64,000 nucleotides of DNA from Myxococcales bacterium (lineage in GTDB: Bacteria; Myxococcota; Bradymonadia; UBA7976; UBA1532), in the NCBI GenBank assembly GCA_020633515.1, contig JACKDM010000023.1, positions 10,011 to 74,010 on the forward strand. The letters run 5' to 3'. Position numbers and translations under genes: made by a program. Positions 48,642 to 56,193 of this stretch are shown here, in pieces (position 1 is the stretch's first letter; each line of letters starts with the position of its first letter). The notes under the pieces were generated by a model. It worked only from the letters and a program-made list of their open reading frames with translations, was not told where the DNA came from and made no database searches.

Positions 48642-49583
48642 TCACCCATCGACCGGCAGCCGGTACAGCGCCGCCGCCCACGGCGGGATGCTCTCCCGCC
48701 CCGGCTGCGCCCCCGCCGCCCGCATCACCACCCCCGCCGCGTCGAGCGCTTGCGCGAACAACGCCACCGCGCCCGCCGCCCCCGGCCGCGGGTCGACGCG
48801 CCGCAGCGGCGCCACCGCGGTCGGCAGCGCCCCGAGGTACGCCCCGAGCCACGCCTGCTCGCCGAGCCCGAAGACCGCGATCCGCGTCTGCGGCCCCACC
48901 GCGACGAACTCCCCGTGCGCGAAGTCCCGCGGATCACCCGCCCGCGCCGGCGCCAGCCCGCTCTCGCGCACCAGATGCGCGAAGACCTCCGCCGCCGGCC
49001 GCGCGAGCCCCGCGCCGAGCGCCACCACGTCACCCGGCCGCCCCCCGAACGGATCGAGCGGCAAGAGCGCCGGCGCCTCGAAGAGCCCCGCGTCGACCCG
49101 CTCCTCGCCCCGCGCGTACAGCCGCCCCGCGAGCAGCGCCATCGGCACCGCCGCGTGCCGCGCCGCGAGCCCCTCCTCGAAGCTCGGCCCCACGAGCGCG
49201 ACCGTCTGGTGCCGCGCGCCGCCCTCCCGCACCAGGTCGATCAGCGGCGCGTCGGGGCGGTTCGTCACCGCGTGTACCGGATGCCCCGCCGCCAGCGCGT
49301 GCCGCGCCGCGCCGAGCACGTCGTGATGCCGCCCCGACGCGCTCAGCACCAGCACCGCCGCGTCCCGCGGCCAGCGCCCCTCCCGCAGCTCCAGCGGCGT
49401 CGCCGCCCACGCCGGCTGCCCGCTCCGCGCGTGCAGGGCCGCCCACAGCGCGGCCACCGGCAGGCTCCCCCCCGCGCCCACGACCACCAGCGGCCGCTCC
49501 AGCGCGCCGCGCAGTCGATCGAGCCGCCAGCCCACCAGCGCGGTCTCGGCGCGGGCGGCGGTGTCCTGCAAGGTCGGGCTCAT
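48642..49583 (-). CDS. SIS-domain sugar isomerase-like protein
   Basis: About 313 residues from the ATG at 49583; an in-frame GTG at 49601 would add six. Two SIS-like halves are visible, with the phosphosugar-binding loop VVVGAGGSLPVAALWAALH and LVLSASGRHHDVLGAARHAL. A second half contains DVVALGAGLARPAAEVFAHL and DFAHGEFVAVGPQTRIAVFG. The FAHGEF segment is typical of GlmS/AgaS-type SIS proteins. The substrate is unknown. It is convergent with radA (18 bases) and divergent from the giant kinase gene. Confidence 0.83.
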   Translation of the reverse strand: MSPTLQDTAARAETALVGWRLDRLRGALERPLVVVGAGGSLPVAALWAALHARSGQPAWAATPLELREGRWPRDAAVLVLSASGRHHDVLGAARHALAAGHPVHAVTNRPDAPLIDLVREGGARHQTVALVGPSFEEGLAARHAAVPMALLAGRLYARGEERVDAGLFEAPALLPLDPFGGRPGDVVALGAGLARPAAEVFAHLVRESGLAPARAGDPRDFAHGEFVAVGPQTRIAVFGLGEQAWLGAYLGALPTAVAPLRRVDPRPGAAGAVALFAQALDAAGVVMRAAGAQPGRESIPPWAAALYRLPVDG

Positions 49584-49681
49584 GGTCTCGCTTTGCGTCA
49601 CGACAGCGATGCTTCGAGGCGGTTATGTGGTAAATCCTTCTCTATCGTCCACCGGCCCGCGTTGCGAGTCTCACGTCTCGA

Positions 49682-52600
49682 ATGGATGTCCTCCCGCCCG
49701 GAAGCATGATCGGCAAGTACCCCATCACCCGCCTGATGAGCGCGGGTGGCATGGGGCTCATCTACGAGGCCGTCCACCCCGTCCTCGGCACCCGCGTCGT
49801 CATCAAGACGATCCAGTCCCACCTCGCCCACGACCCGCAGATCATCGACCGCTTCTTCAAGGAGGCCCTCGCCACCAGCCGCATCCGTGACGAGCGACTC
49901 CCGCAGATCTACGACCAGGATCGGCTCGACGACAAGTCGCCCTACATCGTGATGGAGTACCTCGACGGCGAAGACCTCGCGAGCCGCCTCGCCCGCGGGC
50001 CGCTGCCGTTCGAGTACGCGACCCGGGTGATCGTCGAGATCCTCGAGGTGCTGCACCGGGTCCACCAGCTCGACATCGTGCACCGCGACATCAAGCCGCA
50101 GAACATCTTCCTCGCCCGCTCCAACCTGCTCGGCGAGGTCCCCAAGCTCCTCGACTTCGGCGTCGCGCACTTCATCGGCGAGCAGGCGACCGCGCCCGGC
50201 GAGATGATGGGCACGCCGCTCTACATGGCGCTCGAACAGGCCGAGCAGGGCGGCCGCATCGGCCCGTGGACCGACGTCTTCTCCACCGGGGTGATGCTCT
50301 ACGAGTGCCTCGCCGGCCTCGGCCAGCGCCCGTGGGGATCACCCAACGTGATGGGCTACCTCGCCCGCCTCAAGACCGGCACCGCGCCCCGCCGCCTCTC
50401 CGAGCTCGCGCCCCAGACCCCGCCCGGGCTCGTCGACGCGGTCCACACCGCGCTCGCCATCCGCCACGAAGACCGCTTCCCCGACGCCGACCGCTTCGCC
50501 CGCGCGCTCGAACCCTTCGCCCAGCCCCGCGCCGCGCTCTTCGTCGGCGGGGCCGACGTCACCATCGACGCCCGCGCCGCCGCGCCCCGCCTCTACGACG
50601 TCCCCAGCGGCCGCGACGACACCGTCGTCGAGCGCCCCGACCGCATCACCGCCCCGCCCGCCACCTCGGCCAGCGCGCGCACCATGACCGCGCAGGCGAT
50701 CAACAAGCTCTCCAGCCGCCTCCGCCTCCTCGGCCCCGGCCGCAGCACCACCGGCACCATCGAGCGCCTCAAGCCCGGCGAGCGCCGCTACGTCACGCTC
50801 CTCGCCATCTCGATGCAGATCCAGTCGAGCCTGCCCGAGACCGAGCCCGAAGACTTCGACACCGTCGCCGACCAGGTCTTCGAAGTGCTCCAGCGGGTGC
50901 TTCAGAAGGCCGACGCGCAGGTCGAGGCCCCCGTCGGCTGGTCGCTCATCGCCACCTTCGGCGCCGAGCGCACCCGCGAAGACGACGCCGAGCGCGCCAT
51001 CGGCGCCGCCCACCGCCTCATCGCGCAGCAGCGCGCCGTCGACCAGACGCTCACCGAGTACGGCTACGGCCTCAGCCTCCGCGTCGGCGTGCACTCCGGC
51101 TTCGTCACCCGCGCCACCCGCGCCGGCCGCGAGGTCGTCACCGGCGACACCGCCGAGGTCGCCCGCCACCTCGCGCTCGCCGCCCCCATCAACGGCATCT
51201 GCGCCAGCCGCGAGACCCTCGCCATCGTCGGCACCCCCTACCGCTGGCGCCCCATGGGCACCGTCGAGGCCAAGGGCCGCCCCCGCCCCGTCGAGGCCTA
51301 CGAGGTCATCCGCGAGGGCCTCTCCACCGACTTCCGCACCCGCCCCGGCGCCGCCCGCACCTTCGTCGGCCGCGGCCCGGCGTTCGACGTCCTCGAGCAC
51401 GAGTACCTCCTCGCCTCCGTGCCCTCCGGCGAGGTCCGCCTCATCCACGTCGTCGGCCCCGCCGGCGAAGGCAAGAGCCGCCTCCTCGACGAGTTCGTGC
51501 GCTGGCTCCACGACGACCCGAGCCGCCACACCAAGGTCGTGCGCGCCCAGCCCGTCGGCCTCCACCCCTACGGCGTCTGGGCCAGCCTCCTCCGCCAGAT
51601 CCTCTTCGACACCGACGACGTCCGCGCCGCGACCGGCGACGTCGTCGCGCGCCTCACCCAGCTCGCCGGCGCGCTCGACCCCGACGGCGCCGCCGAGCTC
51701 CGCCGCCAGGCATCCGTCGCCCGCCTCATCCTCGGCCGCGGCGAGACCGACGCCCCCGAGCAGACCGACCCCGAGGTCTTCGGCGTCCGCCTCCGCTCGC
51801 TCCTCGCGCTCACCCTCACCGCCGCCGCCCGCCGCACCGCCCGGATCCACGACCGCCCGCTCGTCGTCGTGCTCGACGACATGCACCGCGCCGACCCCAC
51901 CAGCGTCGAGGTCCTCGGCCACATCCCCGGCCTCATCCGCACCGACGTCCCGCCCCTCTTCCTCATCGGCGCCCGCGCCACCTCCGGCCGCCTCGACAGT
52001 TGGGTCAAGGCCCGCGAGCTCTCGCTCGGCCCGCTCCCCGCCGAGGCCGTCGACCGCCTCATCGACGAGGTCGCCGGCGTCCGCACCGTCTCCGACGCCG
52101 TCCGCGCGCTCGTCCGCGGCCGCGCCGGCGGCAACCCGCTCTTCGTCGAAGAGATGGTCCAGATGCTGCGCGCCCGCCGCCAGCTCGACGCCGACGAGGC
52201 CGCGCTCGCCGACCTCGGCCCCCCCGGCTCGCTCTACGGGCTCCTGCTCTCGCGCCTCGACCGCCTCCCCGGCGACCTCCGCACCACCGTGCAGTGGCTC
52301 TCCGTCTCCGGCGCCGACATCGACCCCCGCGTCTGGACCCGCGTCGCCCGCCGCCTCGGCGAAGACGTGCCCCGCCGCCTCTCCCCCGAGACCGAGCTCG
52401 AAGCCCTCGCCGAGCAAGGCGTGCTCGAACCCGCCGAGATCGGCGGCCGCTTCGCCTACCGCTTCCGCCAGCCCCTGCTCCGCGACGCCGTCTACAGCAC
52501 CGTGCTCCCCCACAACCGCCGCCTCCTCCACCTCGCCCACGCCGAGGTCATCGAGGGGCTCTACCCCGAGCCCGACCCCGAGCAGGCGACCCGGCTGCTG

Positions 52601-53803
52601 CACCACTACAGCCACACCGACCGCGAAGACAAAACCGTACACTTCGCCCGCCTCGTCGGCCGCCGCCGCCTCGCGCTCGCCGCCCACGCCGAGGCGCTCT
52701 CCGCGCTCCAGCTCGCCGCGATGCTGCAAGACCGCCTCGCCACCCCCGACCACGAGGCCGCCGTCACCACCCTCCTCGACCTCAGCCGCGCCCTCTTCTA
52801 CCTCGGCCGCCTCGACGACAGCGCCCACCGCGCCAACGAAGCCCTCGGCGCCGCCCCCGCCGACGCCTCCGGCCTCGCCGCCCGCGCCCACGCCGCCGTC
52901 GCCCGCGCCGCGCAGTACCAGGGCAAGTGGGAGCCCGCCCAGACCCACCTCGAACAGGCCGAGCACCTCTACGAAAGAGCCGCCCGCCCCCTCGACGCCG
53001 CCCGCGCCCGCTGCATGCTCGCCTTCGTCATCCGCAGCCGCGGCGGCTCCGTCGAAGAAGCGCTCGAGCTCGCCCGCTCCGGCTGGGCCGTCCTCCGCGA
53101 CGGCGACGCCGCCGCCGCCGTCGTCCGCGCCGGCCACGACCTCGGCAACATCCTCCGCGACCTCGGCCGCTACGACGAGGCCGTCGCCGTCTTCGACCAC
53201 GCCATCGCCCGCGGCCGCCGCGCCAGCGGCGACGCCATCTACGCCCGCCTCCCGTGGTTTCAGGCCTGCCGATCGGGCCGCGCGATCTGCCTCGCCGCGC
53301 TCGGCCGCCTCGACGAAGCCATCGCCGAGCAGCGCCACGTCTACGAAGACGCCCTCCAGACCCGCCACCGCGTCGCGCAGGCCGTCAGCGCCTTCCACCT
53401 CGCCCGCCACCTCGCCGACGCGGGCGACCACGACGCCGCCCGCGAGATGGCCGAGAGCTCGCTCGCCGTCTGCGGCGAGGTCGGCATGCCCGGCCGCGCG
53501 ATGAAGGCCCGCCTCCTCCTCGCCCGCCTCGCCGACGCCGCCGGCGACCCCGCCCGCCAGCGCGAGCACCTCGAAGCCGCCGAGTTCCTCGCCCGTGACG
53601 GCGACCTCACCGTCTGGTTCCAGCGCACCGTCAAGCCGCTCGTCGCCGTGCTCCGCCGCCTCGGCGAGCTCGACCGCGCCGCCGCGCTCCTCGACGAAGC
53701 CCGCCGCCGCGCCACCGAAGAGGTCGAGCCCGCGCTCGTCGCCGAAGCCGACGCGCTCCGCCGCGCCGCCCGCCAGACCGCGCCCCCGCCCCCGCCCCGC
53801 TGA
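49682..53803 (+). CDS. Giant Ser/Thr protein kinase with cyclase-like, AAA and TPR regions
   Basis: A 1,373-residue protein. The kinase domain (about 12-275) has the glycine loop MSAGGMGLIY, VIK with Lys42, HRDIKPQN at 134-141 and LDFG at 157-160, but GTPLYMALEQ at 177-186 has Leu where the conserved APE Pro should be. A class III cyclase-like domain (~375-545, GERRYVTLLAISMQI) lacks the metal-binding Asp, so it is probably non-catalytic. A STAND-like ATPase follows, with GPAGEGKSRLL near 592 and VVVLDDMHRAD, then TPRs from about 1000 to 1330. It resembles AcyC/MalT-type regulators common in myxobacteria. The target is unknown. It is transcribed away from the SIS gene. Confidence 0.9.
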   Translation: MDVLPPGSMIGKYPITRLMSAGGMGLIYEAVHPVLGTRVVIKTIQSHLAHDPQIIDRFFKEALATSRIRDERLPQIYDQDRLDDKSPYIVMEYLDGEDLASRLARGPLPFEYATRVIVEILEVLHRVHQLDIVHRDIKPQNIFLARSNLLGEVPKLLDFGVAHFIGEQATAPGEMMGTPLYMALEQAEQGGRIGPWTDVFSTGVMLYECLAGLGQRPWGSPNVMGYLARLKTGTAPRRLSELAPQTPPGLVDAVHTALAIRHEDRFPDADRFARALEPFAQPRAALFVGGADVTIDARAAAPRLYDVPSGRDDTVVERPDRITAPPATSASARTMTAQAINKLSSRLRLLGPGRSTTGTIERLKPGERRYVTLLAISMQIQSSLPETEPEDFDTVADQVFEVLQRVLQKADAQVEAPVGWSLIATFGAERTREDDAERAIGAAHRLIAQQRAVDQTLTEYGYGLSLRVGVHSGFVTRATRAGREVVTGDTAEVARHLALAAPINGICASRETLAIVGTPYRWRPMGTVEAKGRPRPVEAYEVIREGLSTDFRTRPGAARTFVGRGPAFDVLEHEYLLASVPSGEVRLIHVVGPAGEGKSRLLDEFVRWLHDDPSRHTKVVRAQPVGLHPYGVWASLLRQILFDTDDVRAATGDVVARLTQLAGALDPDGAAELRRQASVARLILGRGETDAPEQTDPEVFGVRLRSLLALTLTAAARRTARIHDRPLVVVLDDMHRADPTSVEVLGHIPGLIRTDVPPLFLIGARATSGRLDSWVKARELSLGPLPAEAVDRLIDEVAGVRTVSDAVRALVRGRAGGNPLFVEEMVQMLRARRQLDADEAALADLGPPGSLYGLLLSRLDRLPGDLRTTVQWLSVSGADIDPRVWTRVARRLGEDVPRRLSPETELEALAEQGVLEPAEIGGRFAYRFRQPLLRDAVYSTVLPHNRRLLHLAHAEVIEGLYPEPDPEQATRLLHHYSHTDREDKTVHFARLVGRRRLALAAHAEALSALQLAAMLQDRLATPDHEAAVTTLLDLSRALFYLGRLDDSAHRANEALGAAPADASGLAARAHAAVARAAQYQGKWEPAQTHLEQAEHLYERAARPLDAARARCMLAFVIRSRGGSVEEALELARSGWAVLRDGDAAAAVVRAGHDLGNILRDLGRYDEAVAVFDHAIARGRRASGDAIYARLPWFQACRSGRAICLAALGRLDEAIAEQRHVYEDALQTRHRVAQAVSAFHLARHLADAGDHDAAREMAESSLAVCGEVGMPGRAMKARLLLARLADAAGDPARQREHLEAAEFLARDGDLTVWFQRTVKPLVAVLRRLGELDRAAALLDEARRRATEEVEPALVAEADALRRAARQTAPPPPPR

Positions 53804-53838
53804 CGCGCCCGACCGCGACGAATCCGGCCCCACCCCGC

Positions 53839-53867
53839 TTCTCACCGCCCTCTTCCTGCCCTATCCT
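53839..53867 (+). promoter_or_regulatory. Candidate promoter of the TrpD-like/HDO/NHLP operon
   Basis: TTCTCA at 53839-53844 and TATCCT at 53862-53867 are separated by 17 bases, each a 4/6 match to the sigma-70 consensus. A GAGAGGGG ribosome site at 53888-53895 precedes the ATG by five bases. The location, in the 97-base gap after the kinase gene, would give the operon its own promoter. Confidence 0.35.
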
Positions 53868-53900
53868 GACGCGCACCACGACGAAGCGAGAGGGGTTGCG

Positions 53901-55028
53901 ATGGCACCGGCCTTCGATCAAGACGCGATGCGCGCCTTCGGGAAGCTGATCGGGCGCATGATCGGCAAAGAGCCGCTCACCCGAGACGAGACCCGCGACG
54001 CCTACCGCCAGATCTATGGCAACCAGCAACCCGAGCTCCAGCAAGGCGCCTTCATCGCCGCGCACAAGGCCAAGGGCGAGACCGTCGACGAGCTCGTCGG
54101 GCTCGTCGAGGCCCACACCGAAGAGTGGATCCGCTGCTTCACCCACGAGGTCCGCGCGCCCCGTCCCCACGTCGGCATCGTCGGCGTCGGCATGGACAGC
54201 ATGAAGACCTTCAACATCTCCAGCACCTCGGCCGTCGTCGCCGCCGCCTGCGGGATCTACGTGCACAAGGTCGGCGCCCCCGGCATGACCAGCATCACCG
54301 GCTGCGCCGACGCCTTCCAGCTCTGGGGCGTCGACGGCCAGGGCCCGCTCGACAAGCAGGTGCAGTCCGTCGCCGCCTGCCGCCTCGGCTTCACCACCCC
54401 CGTCACCCCCCACCTCAAGCACATGGGCATCGCCCGCGTCCTCAGCCAGCTCCGCATCCCCACCTCCATGCACCTCGCCGGCCCCCTCGACCGCCACAGC
54501 GGCGAGCGCCACAAGATCGTCGGCGTGCCCGAGCCCCGCTACGTCGACATGATCGGCCAGACCCTCGCCCGCCTCGGCTTCTACAAGCGCGCGCTCGTGC
54601 CCTGCGGCGGCGTCGACGCGCTCCCCGGCCGCTACCTCGACGAGTTCAGCAACCTCGGCGCCACCGAGGTCGCCGAGCTGCACGAAGACGGCACCGTCGA
54701 GCGATACACGCTGCGCCCCGCCGACGTCGGGCTCGAGGTCGCCGACTACCGTGACGTCCAGAGCGCCGACACCCGCGAAGCCAACGCCCGCCTCGGCGCC
54801 CGCATCATCGCCGGCAAGGGCAACCGCGCGCAGACCGACCTCGTCGCGTTCAACGCCGCCGCCGCGCTCCGCGTCCTCGGCGAAGCCGACTGGAAGGACG
54901 GCATCGCCCGCGCCCGCGAAGCCATGGCCACCGGCGCCGCGCTCGCGCAGCTCCGCGCGCTCATCGAGCACCAGAACCGCGACCCCGCCGACGGCCTCGC
55001 GCGCCTCGACGCGCTCCTCGCCGGCTGA
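53901..55028 (+). CDS. Divergent anthranilate phosphoribosyltransferase (TrpD)-like protein
   Basis: A 375-residue protein with the TrpD fold pattern. An N-terminal helical domain (LTRDETRDAYRQIYGNQQP) is followed by GVGMDSMKTFNISSTSAVVA at 95-114, where TrpD has GTGGD-x-x-KTFNIST. HKVGAPGMTSITGCADAF at 122-139 replaces the usual HGNRAVSSKSGSAD. GRYLDEFSNLGATEVAEL at 243-260 keeps the catalytic-site Asp-Glu. The C-terminal DLVAFNAAAAL is typical. The PRPP/anthranilate loops are altered, and no trp gene is nearby, so a different substrate is likely. It opens the operon with the oxidase-like and NHLP genes, the next start being three bases after its stop. Confidence 0.8.
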   Translation: MAPAFDQDAMRAFGKLIGRMIGKEPLTRDETRDAYRQIYGNQQPELQQGAFIAAHKAKGETVDELVGLVEAHTEEWIRCFTHEVRAPRPHVGIVGVGMDSMKTFNISSTSAVVAAACGIYVHKVGAPGMTSITGCADAFQLWGVDGQGPLDKQVQSVAACRLGFTTPVTPHLKHMGIARVLSQLRIPTSMHLAGPLDRHSGERHKIVGVPEPRYVDMIGQTLARLGFYKRALVPCGGVDALPGRYLDEFSNLGATEVAELHEDGTVERYTLRPADVGLEVADYRDVQSADTREANARLGARIIAGKGNRAQTDLVAFNAAAALRVLGEADWKDGIARAREAMATGAALAQLRALIEHQNRDPADGLARLDALLAG

Positions 55029-55030
55029 CG

Positions 55031-55906
55031 GTGACCGCCGCCCCCACCTGTGAATGGGCCCGCGTCGCGCCCGACGAGATCATCGTCGCCGACGCCAAGA
55101 GCGCCCGCCTCCACCGCCCCGATCCCATCGCCCCCGACCCGTTCCGCGCCCCGATGACCGGCCCCGGCAGCGTCGAGACCACCCGCTGGCTCCTCGAAGG
55201 CGCCATCGCCGCCGGCCTCCGCGCCGCCCGCCACGACGCCGCCGGCCTCACCCCGCCCCCGCTCGACCTCCACCGCTGGGCGTGGCGCCTCTGCGGCCTC
55301 TACCACATGACCACCGAGACCCCCGCGCTCCTCGCCGAGGCCGAGGCCCGCTTCACCCACCTCGCCCGCCCCGCGCTCGCCGCCTGGGCCGCCGACCGCC
55401 GCCGCGAAGAGACCGGCCACGACCGCCTCGCGCTCCGCGACCTCCGCGCGCTCGGCCTCGACCCCGCCATCGTGCACCGCGTCCACCCCCCCGCCGCCCG
55501 CCGCCTCGTCGACTGGTTCCGCGCCGCCGTCCGCGACGAACCCCTCCCCCTCGGCGCGCTCGCCTACGCCCACACCGTCGAACGCCTCGCGCTCCGCTTC
55601 GGCCGCGCCTACCTCGACCGCGTCCTCGCCATCCTCCCCCGCGGCGTCGACGCCACCCGCTGCCTCCGCGTGCACAGCGCCGTCGGCACCGACGCCGGCC
55701 ACGTCGACGACAACATCACCGTCGTCGCCGCGCTCCCCGCCGACGAACGCGCCCGGATCGCGCTTGCCTGTCGGGAAGTTGCGTGGCTATCATCGACTCC
55801 GCCCACCGGCGGGTACTGCGATCGAGCATCCCTGCTGACGATGTTCGGGTCGCTGGGGGCGAGCGAACCGGGCGCTGACCCGAAGAAGGAGTGGAGAGAT
55901 GGGTGA
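55031..55906 (+). CDS. Haem-oxygenase-like (HDO-type) di-iron oxidase candidate
   Basis: A 291-residue all-helical protein with no signal peptide. The residue pattern fits the haem-oxygenase-like di-iron oxidase/oxygenase superfamily: Glu96 (TTETPALL), EETGHDRLALRDL at 126-138 with Glu127 and His130, Glu184 (HTVERLA), and a last metal helix VHSAVGTDAGHVDDN with His215, Asp221 and His224. The His-Asp spacing is longer than the usual HxxxDxxH, so ligand assignment is tentative. Known members perform N-oxygenation or C-C cleavage. The GTG start at 55031 follows the TrpD-like stop by two bases. The end overlaps the NHLP gene by eight bases, implying co-translation with that peptide. Confidence 0.65.
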   Translation: MTAAPTCEWARVAPDEIIVADAKSARLHRPDPIAPDPFRAPMTGPGSVETTRWLLEGAIAAGLRAARHDAAGLTPPPLDLHRWAWRLCGLYHMTTETPALLAEAEARFTHLARPALAAWAADRRREETGHDRLALRDLRALGLDPAIVHRVHPPAARRLVDWFRAAVRDEPLPLGALAYAHTVERLALRFGRAYLDRVLAILPRGVDATRCLRVHSAVGTDAGHVDDNITVVAALPADERARIALACREVAWLSSTPPTGGYCDRASLLTMFGSLGASEPGADPKKEWRDG

Positions 55907-56153
55907 CAAGGCGAACGCGTGGCGCGACATCACCAAGCGCGCCTGGGAAGAGCCGGCCTTCAAGGACCGCCTGCTCACGGATCCCGACGGCGTGCTGAAG
56001 GACTACGGCATCGACCGCACCAACGGCGTCAACTACCGGGTCGTCGAAGACGAGCCCGGCGTGCGCCACCTCGTCCTCATGCAGCCCCCCGGCAACGTCG
56101 CGGTCGAAGAGATCGACCACGAGCCGCTCTCCGACGAGAACCCCGGCTTCTGA
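55899..56153 (+). CDS. NHLP-family leader/precursor peptide
   Basis: An 84-residue protein matching the nitrile-hydratase-alpha-like leader family used by many RiPP precursors. It has AWRDITKRAWEEPAFKDRLL, then DPDGVLKDYGI and the beta-strand pair VNYRVVEDEPGVRHLVLMQP leading to PPGN. The usual ending (LSDEEL...GG plus core) is not present; it ends EPLSDENPGF, so any core is only about eight to fifteen residues, or the peptide acts as a scaffold. A gaaggagtggagag Shine-Dalgarno lies within the upstream oxidase gene. Its neighbours are a halogenase, a hydroxylase and an S53 protein. Being a precursor is inferred from family and context. Confidence 0.8.
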   Translation: MGDKANAWRDITKRAWEEPAFKDRLLTDPDGVLKDYGIDRTNGVNYRVVEDEPGVRHLVLMQPPGNVAVEEIDHEPLSDENPGF

Positions 56154-56193
56154 GCCCGCCCCCCGACCGCGCCCCCGAGTCAACGGGCCGCGG

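Noticed and set aside
55054..55878. Arg/Pro-rich plus-strand frame overlapping the HDO-like gene, considered as an alternative basic peptide
   Set aside because: It is a +2 shadow of the HDO-like gene with extreme Arg/Pro bias and no ribosome site.
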